The position numbers and the translations under genes are program-made. A stretch of DNA of 64,000 bases from Schizosaccharomyces osmophilus (Eukaryota; Ascomycota; Schizosaccharomycetes; Schizosaccharomycetales; Schizosaccharomycetaceae), in contig NC_079239.1 in the NCBI RefSeq assembly GCF_027921745.1, positions 1,019,501 to 1,083,500 of the forward strand, read 5' to 3'. Shown here piece after piece: positions 1 through 10,216 of this stretch (the stretch's first letter is position 1; each line of letters begins with the position of its first letter). The notes under the pieces are model-generated. The model did no database searches. It was not told the origin of the DNA and worked only from the letters and a program-made list of their open reading frames with translations.

Positions 1-1
1 C

Positions 2-2329
2 AAATCCGTTTATTTTCGTCATCCCGAGGTGCTTCAAAACGCACTGGATGCAGTACGTAAAGAAGCATTGACTATTCTCGTACGCCTTGGAAGCCTAGTC
101 AACGAACAATGTGCGCTTACAAAAGAGCTTTTGTATATATTTTCCATGTTGGAAAAACTTTTAGTACTTTCCAAGAGAAAGAATATGTATAAGAACTCGT
201 GTATCCAATTTACTCAACTTTTAAAAGCACTCGCTTGTGTTTTTGTAAATTACGTGAAAAAGCAAAAGGATCCATCTTCCAAAATATCAAAAGAAGCTAA
301 AGATGTCTGCTTTTTGCCTTCAAGTCGATCTTTAATGTCTCCACCTTTTCATCTACTTCAAGACAAGTCACTACCTTTATGTACAACTACTTATGTTGCA
401 ATAATTTCCCTTACTCATCAGGCGAATACTTCCTTAACTGCAACCCCTTTCTGGCAGGAAACGCAACCCCAGCAACTTGAGTCGATTCTTCAAAGCATAT
501 CGAAAGGCAAGCGGTGCGCAAAAGAGTACTCGGATAATGTCCTTGACAGTTTTGGTGATATACTGAAATCTTTAAAGCGTGTCCACTCGGCTTTCCAGAA
601 AGTGGATTATACAGCGTTTGATGTTTCGGTGCCTTCCATCACAATTCATGAGATTTACTTTACTTTGGATACCTATTCAACTAAAATTAGTAATCTATTT
701 GTGTCAGCTATAGAGATTGAGCAAGCATTTGATGAAGTTATTAATAATAACGGCAACATACAAACACTCACTCCTCACCTGCTACTTCTTGAAACGAATA
801 TGCAAGAAGTAAAAAATATTCTTCTTTATCTTACAGAAAGATTCCTGTTCCTCTCTTTTGAGCATCGCTACCTAACCCGATTTATCAACGAGCTTGAAAG
901 CGTAGAGAACAAGGAATTAGAAAGCATGGATATGGATGATATTACTTGGTATGATTCCAAGGGATTCGCCCAATACATATTCAAACAAAAAGCCATAAAG
1001 CCAAAATCCATGAGGAACTGGTTGTTTCTGTATTGGTCAAACACCACGTTATACAATAATGATGGAAAAATTAGGTTTGCTTCTCTTGCTTCTATTTTGA
1101 ACAATATTGTTCGGGTGGACATTGATAACACGCTATTTATAAGAAGTTTTCTTAGCACCCATGCTAGTATCATTAGCTCGAGTGATTTATTCTCCATTCT
1201 ATCTTCACATTATTTATTCCACAGTCAATCTAGAAACGTTACAGATGGGACTGATGCTACTGTCATTAATCGCAGTCGTAAAAAGATCATTGATGTTATT
1301 CTCACTTGGCTCGAATCCTACTTTATTGAAGGGCTGGGCAACGTACATACTATTTTATTTTTGACGAATGCCTACAAATTCTGTGAAGAATATATGGTAC
1401 CTAGTTTCCCTCCTTCACTTGAATTGTTGCAACAAATCTCTAAAATGTTAAAGAATCCCTCTACGAAACTTGTTCGGCCATTGATGAATAGTTTTGAAAT
1501 GCAAGATCCTGAGGATAATACAGCAATTTCCTGTCCTTTGAATGATAATAATGTTGAAGACAATTCCCTTCTCCTCTTCCCTCCAGATGAAATTGCTAAG
1601 CAACTATGTCTTATCGAGTTCCGTACTTTTACGAACATCCCTGCCATTCACTTTCTCTCGAAAGTATGGTCAAATTTGAAAAACATCGCTGCAGAGGAAT
1701 CAGGCACCGTTTATTATATTTCAAATCAGCTAGTGAACTTTGTTGCTGAAACTATTGTGAGACAAAGAGACTTGCGAAAACGTACTCATTATTTAGGGTT
1801 TTTCATTCAGGTTTCACACTGTCTTTTCAAATACAACAACTTTGCTAGTTTATTTTCTATCATTTCCGCTTTGAATTCGGCTCCAGTTCATCGTCTTAAA
1901 AAAACTTGGTCGAATTTGAATAGCAAATATTCAATATTATTTGACACCCTGAATTCTTTAACGAATGCAAGCAAAAACTTTTCTCAATACAGGGAATGCT
2001 TAGAGCGTTGTTCATTTCCAAGTGTTCCATTTCTAGGTGTTTACTTTACCGATTTGACATTTCTTAAATCAGGAAACAAGGATACAAACAAAAACTTAAT
2101 TAATTTCGATAAACGCATGAAAGCAGCCAAAATTTTAAATGAAATTCAGCAGTTTCAAGCTGTTACTTACAAATTTGACGCTATGAATGATGTTCAAGAA
2201 TTGGTGCATGAGCTGGTCTCAAAAGAACGAAACCCTGATATTATTTATGATGAGTCTTTACTCTCGGAACCAAGAGAGACTGAAGATCAAACGATACGAC
2301 GTTTACTTGTTGACTCTGGCATTTTTTAA
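2..2329 (+). CDS. ste6: Ste6, Ras1 guanine-nucleotide exchange factor (5' partial)
   Basis: C-terminal part of a Cdc25-family RasGEF that would load GTP onto Ras1 in the mating pathway. The open frame runs in from the window edge; no ATG is needed at the GTG at 29. About 775 residues are present against roughly 910 in S. pombe Ste6 (remembered length), so the N-terminus and upstream promoter lie outside the window. The last 250 residues contain the RasGEF core: the segment LRKRTHYLGFFIQVSHC, a helical stretch ending in FASLFSIISALNSAPVHRL, and VPFLGVYFTDLTFL, which match the family's 'RA..I..FI.IA..C....N....L..I...L....V.RL...W' and 'P.LG.YL.DLT' landmarks. The next two genes keep the order remembered for S. 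pombe SPCC1442.01-.03, which favours Ste6 over the paralogue Efc25. Confidence 0.85.
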   Translation, partial: KSVYFRHPEVLQNALDAVRKEALTILVRLGSLVNEQCALTKELLYIFSMLEKLLVLSKRKNMYKNSCIQFTQLLKALACVFVNYVKKQKDPSSKISKEAKDVCFLPSSRSLMSPPFHLLQDKSLPLCTTTYVAIISLTHQANTSLTATPFWQETQPQQLESILQSISKGKRCAKEYSDNVLDSFGDILKSLKRVHSAFQKVDYTAFDVSVPSITIHEIYFTLDTYSTKISNLFVSAIEIEQAFDEVINNNGNIQTLTPHLLLLETNMQEVKNILLYLTERFLFLSFEHRYLTRFINELESVENKELESMDMDDITWYDSKGFAQYIFKQKAIKPKSMRNWLFLYWSNTTLYNNDGKIRFASLASILNNIVRVDIDNTLFIRSFLSTHASIISSSDLFSILSSHYLFHSQSRNVTDGTDATVINRSRKKIIDVILTWLESYFIEGLGNVHTILFLTNAYKFCEEYMVPSFPPSLELLQQISKMLKNPSTKLVRPLMNSFEMQDPEDNTAISCPLNDNNVEDNSLLLFPPDEIAKQLCLIEFRTFTNIPAIHFLSKVWSNLKNIAAEESGTVYYISNQLVNFVAETIVRQRDLRKRTHYLGFFIQVSHCLFKYNNFASLFSIISALNSAPVHRLKKTWSNLNSKYSILFDTLNSLTNASKNFSQYRECLERCSFPSVPFLGVYFTDLTFLKSGNKDTNKNLINFDKRMKAAKILNEIQQFQAVTYKFDAMNDVQELVHELVSKERNPDIIYDESLLSEPRETEDQTIRRLLVDSGIF

Positions 2330-2557
2330 CGGATTATGAATTTGATGACGACTATATAATGAACATTTTGAATAAAAATACGGGTGGCATGGTAAAATGT
2401 TGGATAATTTAATTTTATTTAAAGAAAACAATACAAAAAATATCCAAGATTATTTTTCTTTATCGCGTATATCAAACTGAATATAGAAATATAAGTACAT
2501 GCATAGATATAGATATTAGTACTGCTGATTCACGACTTAACCAGAGGCACAAATATC

Positions 2558-4250
2558 ATGGATTGGAAAAAGTCGGTTCAGAAAGCTACCGCAGTAACGA
2601 TCGAAACAAAAGACTATGTTTCATACTGCACAATGGTTGAAATGTTACTAGAACAGAATTTGACCCACAAAGAAGAGGATCGCTTAGATTTATTACGTTG
2701 CTTACATGAGGAGCTTCAAAAATTAGAACATGTACAGTCCATAAGCTTCTATCAAATTGCTAACAAGAATCTTTTAGGAAAGGCTCACGAAAGAAATTGC
2801 ATGGGATGTCCTAGGAATGTTGCTGCCATTTGTGAGTGATGGCTCTTCAAAGGAAGCACGGGATTTTGTACATTTTTTGGCAGAAAAGGGAAATCCTAAA
2901 GAAGTTTTTTTAAAGTCTAATGAAATTCTTACGAATACTGTGTTTCAAAATCTGTCTCAGTTGGAGGTGACTATAGATTCAATGAATTTAGCAATGAGCA
3001 GAATTGAGACCAACAGGCCATTGGCCTTTCTCGATAATTACATCTTTTCTTTGTGTTCCGGGATTACTAGAATCTTACTTGTGAGAGAAATTGACAGACT
3101 TCGCATGTGGCATATCTGCTTGGATTCGATGGAAAAGATGACACAACGTTTTGGGAAATATCCAGAGTGCCATCCAAATCTTACAGCAGCTTTCACAATA
3201 TTCGCCGAGCAGTTCTTTTCATTTGAATGCTTATGTTTTTCTTTCCGTGAACGATTGAGATCAAATGATCCTCATATAAAATTCCGAAATAATAGAGTTC
3301 CTTACGATGCGAAGAAATTGCAAGAAATGGACTGTATTTTATTACGATTTTTGGATAGTTTTGACGCGGTATGCTCTATGGGCGTAGACAATTGGGATCG
3401 GCTAGCAAAGTACTTTTACAACGAGCTTATAAATCCCGATGATACCCAAGGAAGCCAATCTGTTCAAAAACAGGAAGAGGAAGAACAAGGAGAAGGGGAT
3501 ATGGACCAAAAAGTAGGCATTGACTTCAAAGGTTGTGTCGCTATGATAACGATTCGGAGTTATTATAGGGAAAGAAATTTCTTGGAAGAGATAATTTACA
3601 AAAGCAAACAACCTATTATGCTGAAGTCGATATTCACGTTAATGTTAATGGAAGGAAATTCCGACACTTCCTGTTTTATAGATTTAGCCCTTTATCAATC
3701 TTTGTTGCTCCTCAATTTTATTATTGAACGTTCAACTAAAGATTGTAAGGGTTTGTTCTCTTTACTGCAAACCTACCAGTACTTTTCGGCTTTCAATACA
3801 GAACCTTGGATTCGACTGATCGCAAACGATATCGTGTTTTATTTGTTAGATTCTTTGCCCTTGGATAGGCGCTTTACATACGCGTTGGATACTTTGGAAG
3901 AATGCCCTTTCGAAAACGTTAAAGCTAGCATTTTGAACTATTACCAAAAGAACGGCGTGCTCTCTAAACCGGCTGAGAATAATCCTTTTCTCGAAAAAGA
4001 GAATATTTTTAAAGTTATCAGCATTATTCTTGACGATTTGTCCAACCCGACAGCAGAACCTCTATCATTAATTTATTTGCAGCAGGCATTAATCTTTATG
4101 TACTACCTGAAATTCCAAAACTGTCTGGAATATAACGATCAAATCCTTCATTTCTTGAAAAATATAGAAAGTTTTATTCAAAAAAACGAAGAAAATGTTT
4201 CAACACAAAACTTTACTTATTATTTAAACTTATTACAGCTGGAAAAATAG
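2558..4250 (+). CDS. Glomulin/Ybp-like helical-repeat protein (two exons)
   Basis: Exons 2558-2731 and 2778-4250 join in phase to give about 548 residues. The 46-nt intron has a GTACAG donor, a GCTAAC branch site and ends in TTTTAG. Without splicing the first frame stops at 2839, while the spliced reading continues as ERLTKEIAWDVLGMLLPFVS, a hydrophobic repeat typical of the Alf4/glomulin/YAP1-binding-protein family ('WDL..LLLPF'). The rest is helical with an acidic insert around residues 260-275 (EEEEQGEGD). Position matches S. pombe SPCC1442.02. Glomulin family members bind other proteins (RING or transcription-factor partners); a specific role here is unknown. The donor is unusual for fission yeast, so the exact 5' splice site is the weakest point. 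Confidence 0.72.
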
Positions 4251-4816
4251 GTGTTTTCTGTATCATGATTGTTTAAGCATCTAAAGCTGTAACAACTATC
4301 ATTGCATTGATTATTACTTGGATTTATCATTTCTTTCTTTGTTAAATCTATTCTGGCCTCAAAGTACACGAAACCGAAAATGGTTTCTCGCACAACAATT
4401 AGCTAACATCGTTTCATTCGAACAAGAAATTATTCTTAAATCCTAATCAATGAAATAAAATAATGATCTACTATGAATTACACTTCTGTTTACTTAATGT
4501 AGTCTTAAATTAATACTTGGGAAACTGCATGATGAAAGTCAAGTAACATTGATTTTCTACTAAGTATTGGTTACCTTGAGTAATTCTAATGAGAGCAAAC
4601 ACTAAAAATTCATTTTGAGAGTAAAACTCAAAATAGGGCGATTTCTTTCGGGATAATATAGTATTACTTATTGTTGCAAGTCTCTAAGTGTCTTTTGTGG
4701 CTTGATTGAACGAAGTTGCTTTCGGTAGAAAATTTGCTGGGGAGTTCAATTGGTTTATGCGCTAAACAGTTTCGAGCTTTTAATTTACCAACCTATAAGT
4801 TTTGGACATAAGCAAT
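4251..4816. other. Intergenic spacer with a small hairpin
   Basis: AT-rich spacer between two same-strand genes, presumably a 3'UTR plus the carrier promoter. A perfect 8-bp inverted repeat (ATTTTGAG at 4612-4619, CTCAAAAT at 4627-4634) could form a hairpin about 180 bp upstream of the carrier start. No coding or RNA gene seen. Confidence 0.5.
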
Positions 4817-5833
4817 ATGGAGCCTGGAATCCCTCCCATGATGGAAAGAAGCCCAGCTTATACTCATGTTTTGACGGCTGGAGGGATTGGCGGCGCTACG
4901 GCAGACTTAATGATGCATTCCTTGGATACAGTCAAAACCAGACAACAAGGAGCTTTATATACAGACAAGTATAGAGGGATGGTTCGTAGCTATCTTACAA
5001 TCTTTCGAGAAGAGGGTCTTTTTCATGGTTTATATAGTGGAGTGTGCCCAATGCTGCTCGGCAGTCTTCCGGCTACGGCATTATTTTTTAGTTCCTATGA
5101 ATTCACTAAAAGGCGTCTAATGGATACCTATCACGTTCCAGAAACTCTTTCATTTTTGCTCGCGGGCTTTGTCGGTGATCTTTTTGCATCCGTCGTTTAT
5201 GTACCATCAGAGGTCTTAAAAACTCGTCTACAACTTCAAGGAAGATATAACAACAAATTCTTTAAGTCTGATTACAACTACCCCTCTTTTCGAGGTGCCA
5301 TTAAGCAGATTGCAAAGGAAGAAGGTCCGAGAACATTCTTCTTTGGGTACCGCGCTACTGTTTTACGAGACATACCTTTTTCTGGATTGCAGCTACTATT
5401 TTATGAAAAACTTCGTCAAGGAGTGCAAAGGTACTCTGGTAAAAAAGAGATTGGCGTCAGATATGAGTTACTTATAGGTTCATTAGCAGGTGCGGGGGCT
5501 GGATTTTTAACAACTCCTTTAGATCTTGCGAAAACAAGACTTCAGACTATGGTACGACCAACAGGTGTTTCGGACAACATTCAAAGTGGTCGTTATTTTT
5601 ATGGTCAAATGGAAAATTCTTTGGGAAAATCTGCTTCAGCCCCTCGAAACCAAGCAGTTGGAATCAGAAAAGTATTATCTACCCTTTACAGAAATGAAGG
5701 AGCCATGGGATTATTCAAAGGTGTTGGTCCTCGCGTGTTCTGGACTTCATCACAAAGTTCACTAATGTTTGTTTTTTATGAAAGCATAATTAGACTTTTC
5801 AAACAAAAAGAAGCTGAGTCTATGTTGAATTGA
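4817..5833 (+). CDS. Mitochondrial carrier family protein (Mme1-like?)
   Basis: A 338-residue six-helix carrier of the inner mitochondrial membrane. The first in-frame ATG is at 4817 (MEPGIPPMMERSP). The three tandem carrier modules carry degenerate PX[DE]XX[KR] signatures: HSLDTVKTRQQ near residue 37, VPSEVLKTRLQLQG near 135 and TTPLDLAKTRLQTM near 235. They are followed by the acidic-loop partners, for example YRGMVRSYLTIFREEGL and AIKQIAKEEGPRTFFFGY. A hydrophilic insert of about 30 residues sits between the third signature and the last helix. The first module resembles fungal Mme1/YMR166C-type carriers (Mg2+ export) more than SAM or nucleotide carriers, but substrate assignment from sequence is tentative. 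Position corresponds to S. pombe SPCC1442.03. Confidence 0.85.
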   Translation: MEPGIPPMMERSPAYTHVLTAGGIGGATADLMMHSLDTVKTRQQGALYTDKYRGMVRSYLTIFREEGLFHGLYSGVCPMLLGSLPATALFFSSYEFTKRRLMDTYHVPETLSFLLAGFVGDLFASVVYVPSEVLKTRLQLQGRYNNKFFKSDYNYPSFRGAIKQIAKEEGPRTFFFGYRATVLRDIPFSGLQLLFYEKLRQGVQRYSGKKEIGVRYELLIGSLAGAGAGFLTTPLDLAKTRLQTMVRPTGVSDNIQSGRYFYGQMENSLGKSASAPRNQAVGIRKVLSTLYRNEGAMGLFKGVGPRVFWTSSQSSLMFVFYESIIRLFKQKEAESMLN

Positions 5834-6755
5834 TGCTTTCATTTATATATAAATACTATCGCACTATTTGTATTTTTGTCGTCATTTTTTGACGAACCAA
5901 AAGTCTTTTAAACTCTCCCTTTTCACCATTTCTTAGCTTGTTTCGAACAGTGGATTTTTACTAAAGCCTATACAACCCGCTTTTTGTTTTTGTTTTTTAT
6001 GTCGGGCATGGCTATTTTCATTGTTGTTGAAAAAAAAAAAACATTACTATAGAAATTATAGAGCATCTGATTCAGTCAGAGGTATTTGTCTTCTGACTAT
6101 ATATATTCCCTAATTAAAAAAGATGTTGAAAAAGCCAAATCCTTTCTCTCCCTTCAAGATTCAGGTTTGCATTACGACCATACCTATAATGAAATAGAAG
6201 ATTTAGTCCCTTTCACCGAAACCTTTTTTTTATTTTCTGTTTAGAAAAATAAATATATAAAACTGAAATTTTTTGGGCACGATATAAGAAAGATTAGCTT
6301 AATTTTCTTCTGCCTTGGAAGCAGTAAGTTTATAGCCATTCATCATTTTGTATTATGAAAAGATATTATTTCAATTTATTAACCTACAACTAAATCCTTA
6401 AATTAAGAAACTATCGTATAGCAAAAAAAATAATGTTCATGCAAAAAGATGGATACTTTTAAGCGTCATAAACAGGAACATCATTGAAGAATGACAACGG
6501 TTTAAAAAAGTAAGTAATGTACAAAAGACCAATAGCAGCGAAGGCACTAACAACGGAGAATAAAATAAAACAACAAAAAAATTAAAAATAATCACAGAAG
6601 GGCATCGTCCATAAGGCTTTGGCATTGTCCCAAAAACCGCTCAACCAAAACTTGAAACTCACAGATATTCATACATTTTTCATCACTCAATTCAGCTCTT
6701 GAACGTAATAAATAACAGATATACTCTATCAAGTAATATGCATTTGCAAACAATG
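5834..6755. other. Convergent 3' intergenic region
   Basis: AT-rich spacer between two convergent genes, with several poly-A/T runs and AATAAA-like signals expected of two 3' ends. Short minus-strand ORFs around 6437-6625 lack any recognisable character. No RNA gene seen. Confidence 0.5.
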
Positions 6756-8210
6756 TTAAGATGCTTCAGATGATGATGTGACAAGTTTCGACTTTTTTGG
6801 AGAAGTAATCTGGATTCCATCGCCGCCCTGATCTACCGTATCCTCTTCAAGTATGTTATCGAAATCATCCAGTCTCCGTTTACCATTTTGTGTTTGACTT
6901 TCTTTTATTACATCAAGTTTCACTTGCTCTTCATCCAGAAACGATTCAAAAGGAGTCGTACTAGATACCATTTCACCATTATTGTTTATATCCTCCAAAA
7001 TGGAACCCAAAGCACTGTCATCCAAATGTTCAGCGGTTAGGTCACTAACATCTATCCCTGGTTGTTCATCGGCTGCTATATGCTCCGTCGCAGGAATTTT
7101 TGTGTTTTGAAAATTACTGTTGTTCGAGAAGACTTCTCCTTCATCCAATACATTCTTGGCAGTATGTGTTTGATCATCAGTAGTAGTGTCAGGAGGAATG
7201 TCTTCCTCGGATTCCTTTGATAGATCTGGAACCAGCGCTGAAGCTTCGTTGCTGTCTTCATCTAAATCGAGTTCACTGGCGCTAGCTCCAGAGACATCTT
7301 GGACAAGCGTGTTGTATCTAGCAATAAACCGAGGTTGAGTCGTAAATAACACAGAAAATGAGTTTCCATGGCTGCAATGTACAGATAAAAGTTCTAGAAT
7401 ATCGACTAGATGAATTTGATTGGCATAAACGTTATCTTCAGCGATTTTTAAATTCAAATCTGAAAATTCGCACACTAACTCCGACTCAGAACCTAATGCA
7501 TCCAGAGATTCCAGACGTGCACGCACAATTCCAAATAAGTCTTCTAAAGTATTTTCGCTCAAATCGTCAGAAGTAGAATAAATAAATGCATTGCCATCGT
7601 TATTGTCAATAAAAGAGCAAACACTTGAATCTGGAAACAAAACCAAGCCTTTGGATACCCACTCGAAATCCAATACATCATTGCTCGGTGCCATGTCTGA
7701 CCCTTCTTCTGTTTTAGTAGTTACAGGTTTGGTTTTTGTTACATCTGTAAAATCAGATAAATCTTTAGATTCTTCTCCTTTTTCTTCTTCTTCTTCGCCA
7801 CCCTGTTCAACAAAAGATTGTGAATCATCAACATCTACTACATGTTCATCATCACGAACTTGTTCTTTTGTTTCTTGATCCTGAACATTCACAGAATCGG
7901 ACTTTACTTTCGGCGATTCACTTCCATGTTCATCTTCGTCAACCGATTTTTCTGCTACTTTTGGTTCAGCAATCTTCGTTTGCCCTTCATTCTCTCCCGT
8001 TTGGGATTTCTCAGCTGAATCCAACCCATCAGAAGGCATGGTATTCTTTTCAGCATCAGGCGTCAATGCTTCCTCTACCTGTACTGACATATTTGGTGAA
8101 CTGTGCCAAGTATTCTCTATTGTTTGATTGTGAAATGTTTTTGTATCCATAAACACCAGTGTTTTTACTGGAGCATAAATCAAAGTCTCTTCAAAAGCAA
8201 CTTCACTCAT
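6756..8210 (-). CDS. Acidic conserved protein of unknown function
   Basis: Single-exon 484-residue protein starting MSEVAFEETLIYAPVKT. Three parts can be seen: a short N-terminal ordered piece (1-40), a highly acidic low-complexity linker rich in Asp/Glu/Lys/Ser (about 45-175, including EEEEEKGEES), and a compact central domain (about 180-305) with FEWVSKGLVLFPDSSVCSF and a helical repeat LLGxx-like segment. It is followed by a second acidic tail ending in a basic KRRLDDF and SPKKSKL motif that could be a nuclear localisation signal. I do not recognise the central domain. The position matches S. pombe SPCC1442.04c. No signal peptide or membrane segment. It is convergent with the carrier gene. 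Confidence 0.7.
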   Translation of the reverse strand: MSEVAFEETLIYAPVKTLVFMDTKTFHNQTIENTWHSSPNMSVQVEEALTPDAEKNTMPSDGLDSAEKSQTGENEGQTKIAEPKVAEKSVDEDEHGSESPKVKSDSVNVQDQETKEQVRDDEHVVDVDDSQSFVEQGGEEEEEKGEESKDLSDFTDVTKTKPVTTKTEEGSDMAPSNDVLDFEWVSKGLVLFPDSSVCSFIDNNDGNAFIYSTSDDLSENTLEDLFGIVRARLESLDALGSESELVCEFSDLNLKIAEDNVYANQIHLVDILELLSVHCSHGNSFSVLFTTQPRFIARYNTLVQDVSGASASELDLDEDSNEASALVPDLSKESEEDIPPDTTTDDQTHTAKNVLDEGEVFSNNSNFQNTKIPATEHIAADEQPGIDVSDLTAEHLDDSALGSILEDINNNGEMVSSTTPFESFLDEEQVKLDVIKESQTQNGKRRLDDFDNILEEDTVDQGGDGIQITSPKKSKLVTSSSEAS

Positions 8211-8561
8211 AAATATTTGGAAATCAATGCTAAACCTGTTCTTTGTTAGTAGTTTTCTGTAGTTACCTTTTTTCTCTAAATAATTGTAGTTGGCGAAAGG
8301 TTAGTCGTCTTGAGCAACCATCGTCCTTCACCACCTTCAGTTACCTTCCTGTTCGGTACAGTTCGGTATTCTATTTTTGCGTGGATTCCTAAATGATCGT
8401 TCCATGCTATTTACATGCGACTGGAATTTACGTAGATTTCCATAGTAGTATCGAAATCGGTTAATGGCAATGGCTTTTGCTGGCCTGCAATTAAGAGCTA
8501 CAATTTTTTATTGTTGAACTTACAACCATACATACAATTCAATGTCCAGACAAACAACACG
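8211..8561. other. Promoter region of the 484-residue gene and tRNA-Lys 5' flank
   Basis: Upstream DNA of the minus-strand gene and 5' flank of the tRNA-Lys gene. A short direct repeat TTCGGTA..GTTCGGTA is seen near 8354-8370. No coding capacity. In S. pombe I recall a block of genes (SPCC1442.05c-.11c) at this point; none of it is present. Confidence 0.45.
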
Positions 8562-8644
8562 TCCCGGGTAGCTCAATCGGTTTAGAGCGTCTGACTCTTA
8601 TGAAGGACATCAGAAGGTTGCGAGTTCGATTCTCGCCTTGGGAG
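8562..8644 (+). tRNA. tRNA-Lys(CTT), 8-nt intron
   Basis: Cloverleaf: acceptor TCCCGGG pairs with CTTGGGA (two G-U pairs), D-stem GCTC/GAGC, anticodon stem TCTGA/TCAGA, T-arm GCGAG-TTCGATT-CTCGC, discriminator G. Fifteen bases lie between the anticodon-stem strands, so a seven-base loop with anticodon CTT leaves an 8-nt intron one base 3' of the anticodon, the normal eukaryotic site. A T-rich Pol III terminator follows at 8645-8652. Confidence 0.93.
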
Positions 8645-8656
8645 TTCTTTTTGCAA

Positions 8657-8839
8657 ATGTCAGCTATTGTGCTGGAGACTTACAGTCCATCCAAGAGAGA
8701 GGAAATGATTGACCTGCTTTTTATGACTGTTGACTCCGTCCTCTCTCTGAGAACAACTGAAATCGTCAGCTACAGTCGGAGTAAGGATGGAGATGCTCAG
8801 CTATTGCAAACAAGAATGTACGACCAATTCATCGTATAA
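8657..8839 (+). CDS. Possible small ORF between two tRNA genes (60 aa)
   Basis: An ATG 13 bp after tRNA-Lys opens a 60-residue frame, MSAIVLETYSPSKREEMIDL..., mostly hydrophilic with one amphipathic helix and no signal or membrane segment. I do not recognise it. It could be a small protein gene, the last exon of something lost at a rearrangement point, or chance. It has no clear promoter, because the tRNA gene occupies the space immediately upstream. Confidence 0.22.
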   Translation: MSAIVLETYSPSKREEMIDLLFMTVDSVLSLRTTEIVSYSRSKDGDAQLLQTRMYDQFIV

Positions 8840-8910
8840 AATAAATACAAGATATCACACATGAACTTTCAAGACGGCCTTCAAAAGTCGGAAGACTCAT
8901 TTGCATTCTT

Positions 8911-8936
8911 TCTCAGATATCAGTCTCAGATATCAG
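8911..8936. repeat. 13-bp perfect tandem duplication
   Basis: TCTCAGATATCAG occurs twice head to tail (8911-8923, 8924-8936) in the 5' flank of tRNA-Pro. The unit contains the palindrome GATATC. Probably replication slippage. Confidence 0.85.
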
Positions 8937-8981
8937 TTTGTTTGTCATATTTAAGTATTAGCATATATTTGATCAACAAGT

Positions 8982-9053
8982 GGCCGTTTGGTCTAGTGGT
9001 ATGATACCATCTTAGGGTGATGGTGGTCCTGGGTTCGATTCCCAGAACAGCCC
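8982..9053 (+). tRNA. tRNA-Pro(AGG)
   Basis: 72-nt cloverleaf: acceptor GGCCGTT/AACAGCC with one C-A mismatch, anticodon stem CCATC/GATGG around loop TTAGGGT (anticodon AGG), T-arm CTGGG-TTCGATT-CCCAG. No intron. A TCTTTTTT Pol III terminator follows within 3 bp. Confidence 0.92.
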
Positions 9054-9337
9054 GTCTTTTTTACAGCTTTACGTACAGAATTTTTTAAACGCCAGTTCGG
9101 ACCAAATTGTTTAATTTGAACGTTTTTAAAAGTCTTACGAAAGATCGAGATGACACTTGAGAATCAAACCGCTCTTACAAGGAGGTGGCACTCAATGTAA
9201 AGCTACCTTTTACCGATTTACTCTGTATGTCGTTGCATCGAATAAGCATTTCCGTTACACATCGCAATCGTGAGAGGTATACGTATGTCCTAGTTGAAGA
9301 AGTGCTTTGCTATACCAAATACATCCAAAATTAAAAA

Positions 9338-10216
9338 ATGTCAAAACTTAGGTCTACAGTTGGACCAAAAGATACTATAATTGATTCTAAAGAAACAAAT
9401 GACAAGGAGACAAAGCTACTGGCTTACGTGAATGACAACCGACACTTTTCTTTAATAAGGTAGGATTCAAAGACTTGGTGGACTCTGGCTGTTGAGAGAT
9501 ATCTGTCATAGAGAACCAGTTGGTTGATGGAATAAAAGACTAACGATTGATAGAGCCTTGCACCTTGCAGATTTAATTACTCTATTCAATGGATTTTGTG
9601 GTGTTATGAGTATTTTCTCCAGTTTGCGCTACTGTCTAAGTGGCCAAACAAGCTCCAAGTATCTGGTTCGTGCTATGTATTTTATGCCATTTGCTCTTTT
9701 CTTTGATTTCCTCGATGGAAAAGTAGCCCGCTGGCGTGGAAAGTCATCTTTAATGGGACAAGAACTGGATAGTTTGGCTGACTTGGTATGCAAAGATAGT
9801 TTACAACCTCTAAACTTGGTGATGAACTAACCTTTTTCGTTCAGATATCCTTTGGTGTGTGCCCTGCCGTTTTCGCTTTTTGTTGCGGCTTTCAGACCTT
9901 CCTTGATTTAATGATCCTTAGTTTTTTCTGCCTCTGTGGAATTACTCGTTTGGCTCGCTTTAACGTTTCCGTAAACTCTATTCCTAAAGATGAATCGGGA
10001 AAATCACAGTTTTTTGAAGGAACCCCAGTTCCCACTACTCTTGGCTTGGTTTCTACACTTGCTTTTTGCATGGTCAAAGGAAGAATTCATGAGGAACTTC
10101 CAGGCGGCATTTGGTTTTCAGGCACGCCCTTTGAAGTCCATCCCATGGTATCTCTCTATGCCTTGAGTGGAATTGCTATGACCAGTAAGAAACTTCGTGT
10201 CCCAAAGTGTATGTGA
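9338..10216 (+). CDS. pps1: Phosphatidylserine synthase (three exons)
   Basis: CDP-diacylglycerol-serine O-phosphatidyltransferase, an ER/MAM membrane enzyme making phosphatidylserine from CDP-DAG and L-serine. Exons 9338-9459, 9554-9785 and 9845-10216 give about 241 residues; both introns (GTAGGA...GATTGATAG and GTATGC...CGTTCAG, with CTAAC branch sites) are needed to keep the frame. The spliced N-terminus reads [19 protein letters not shown], matching fungal Cho1. The CDP-alcohol phosphatidyltransferase signature is complete across the second splice junction: DG-x2-AR-x8-G-x3-D-x3-D, with DGKVAR and LDSLADL. Several hydrophobic helices follow. Order matches S. pombe SPCC1442.12. Confidence 0.93.

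Noticed and set aside
4527-4620. Possible box C/D RNA (TGATGA at about 4530)
   Set aside because: No D box CTGA at a suitable distance and no closing stem.
9786-9844. Reading pps1 as two separate genes
   Set aside because: A good 59-nt intron joins them and completes the CDP-alcohol phosphatidyltransferase signature.
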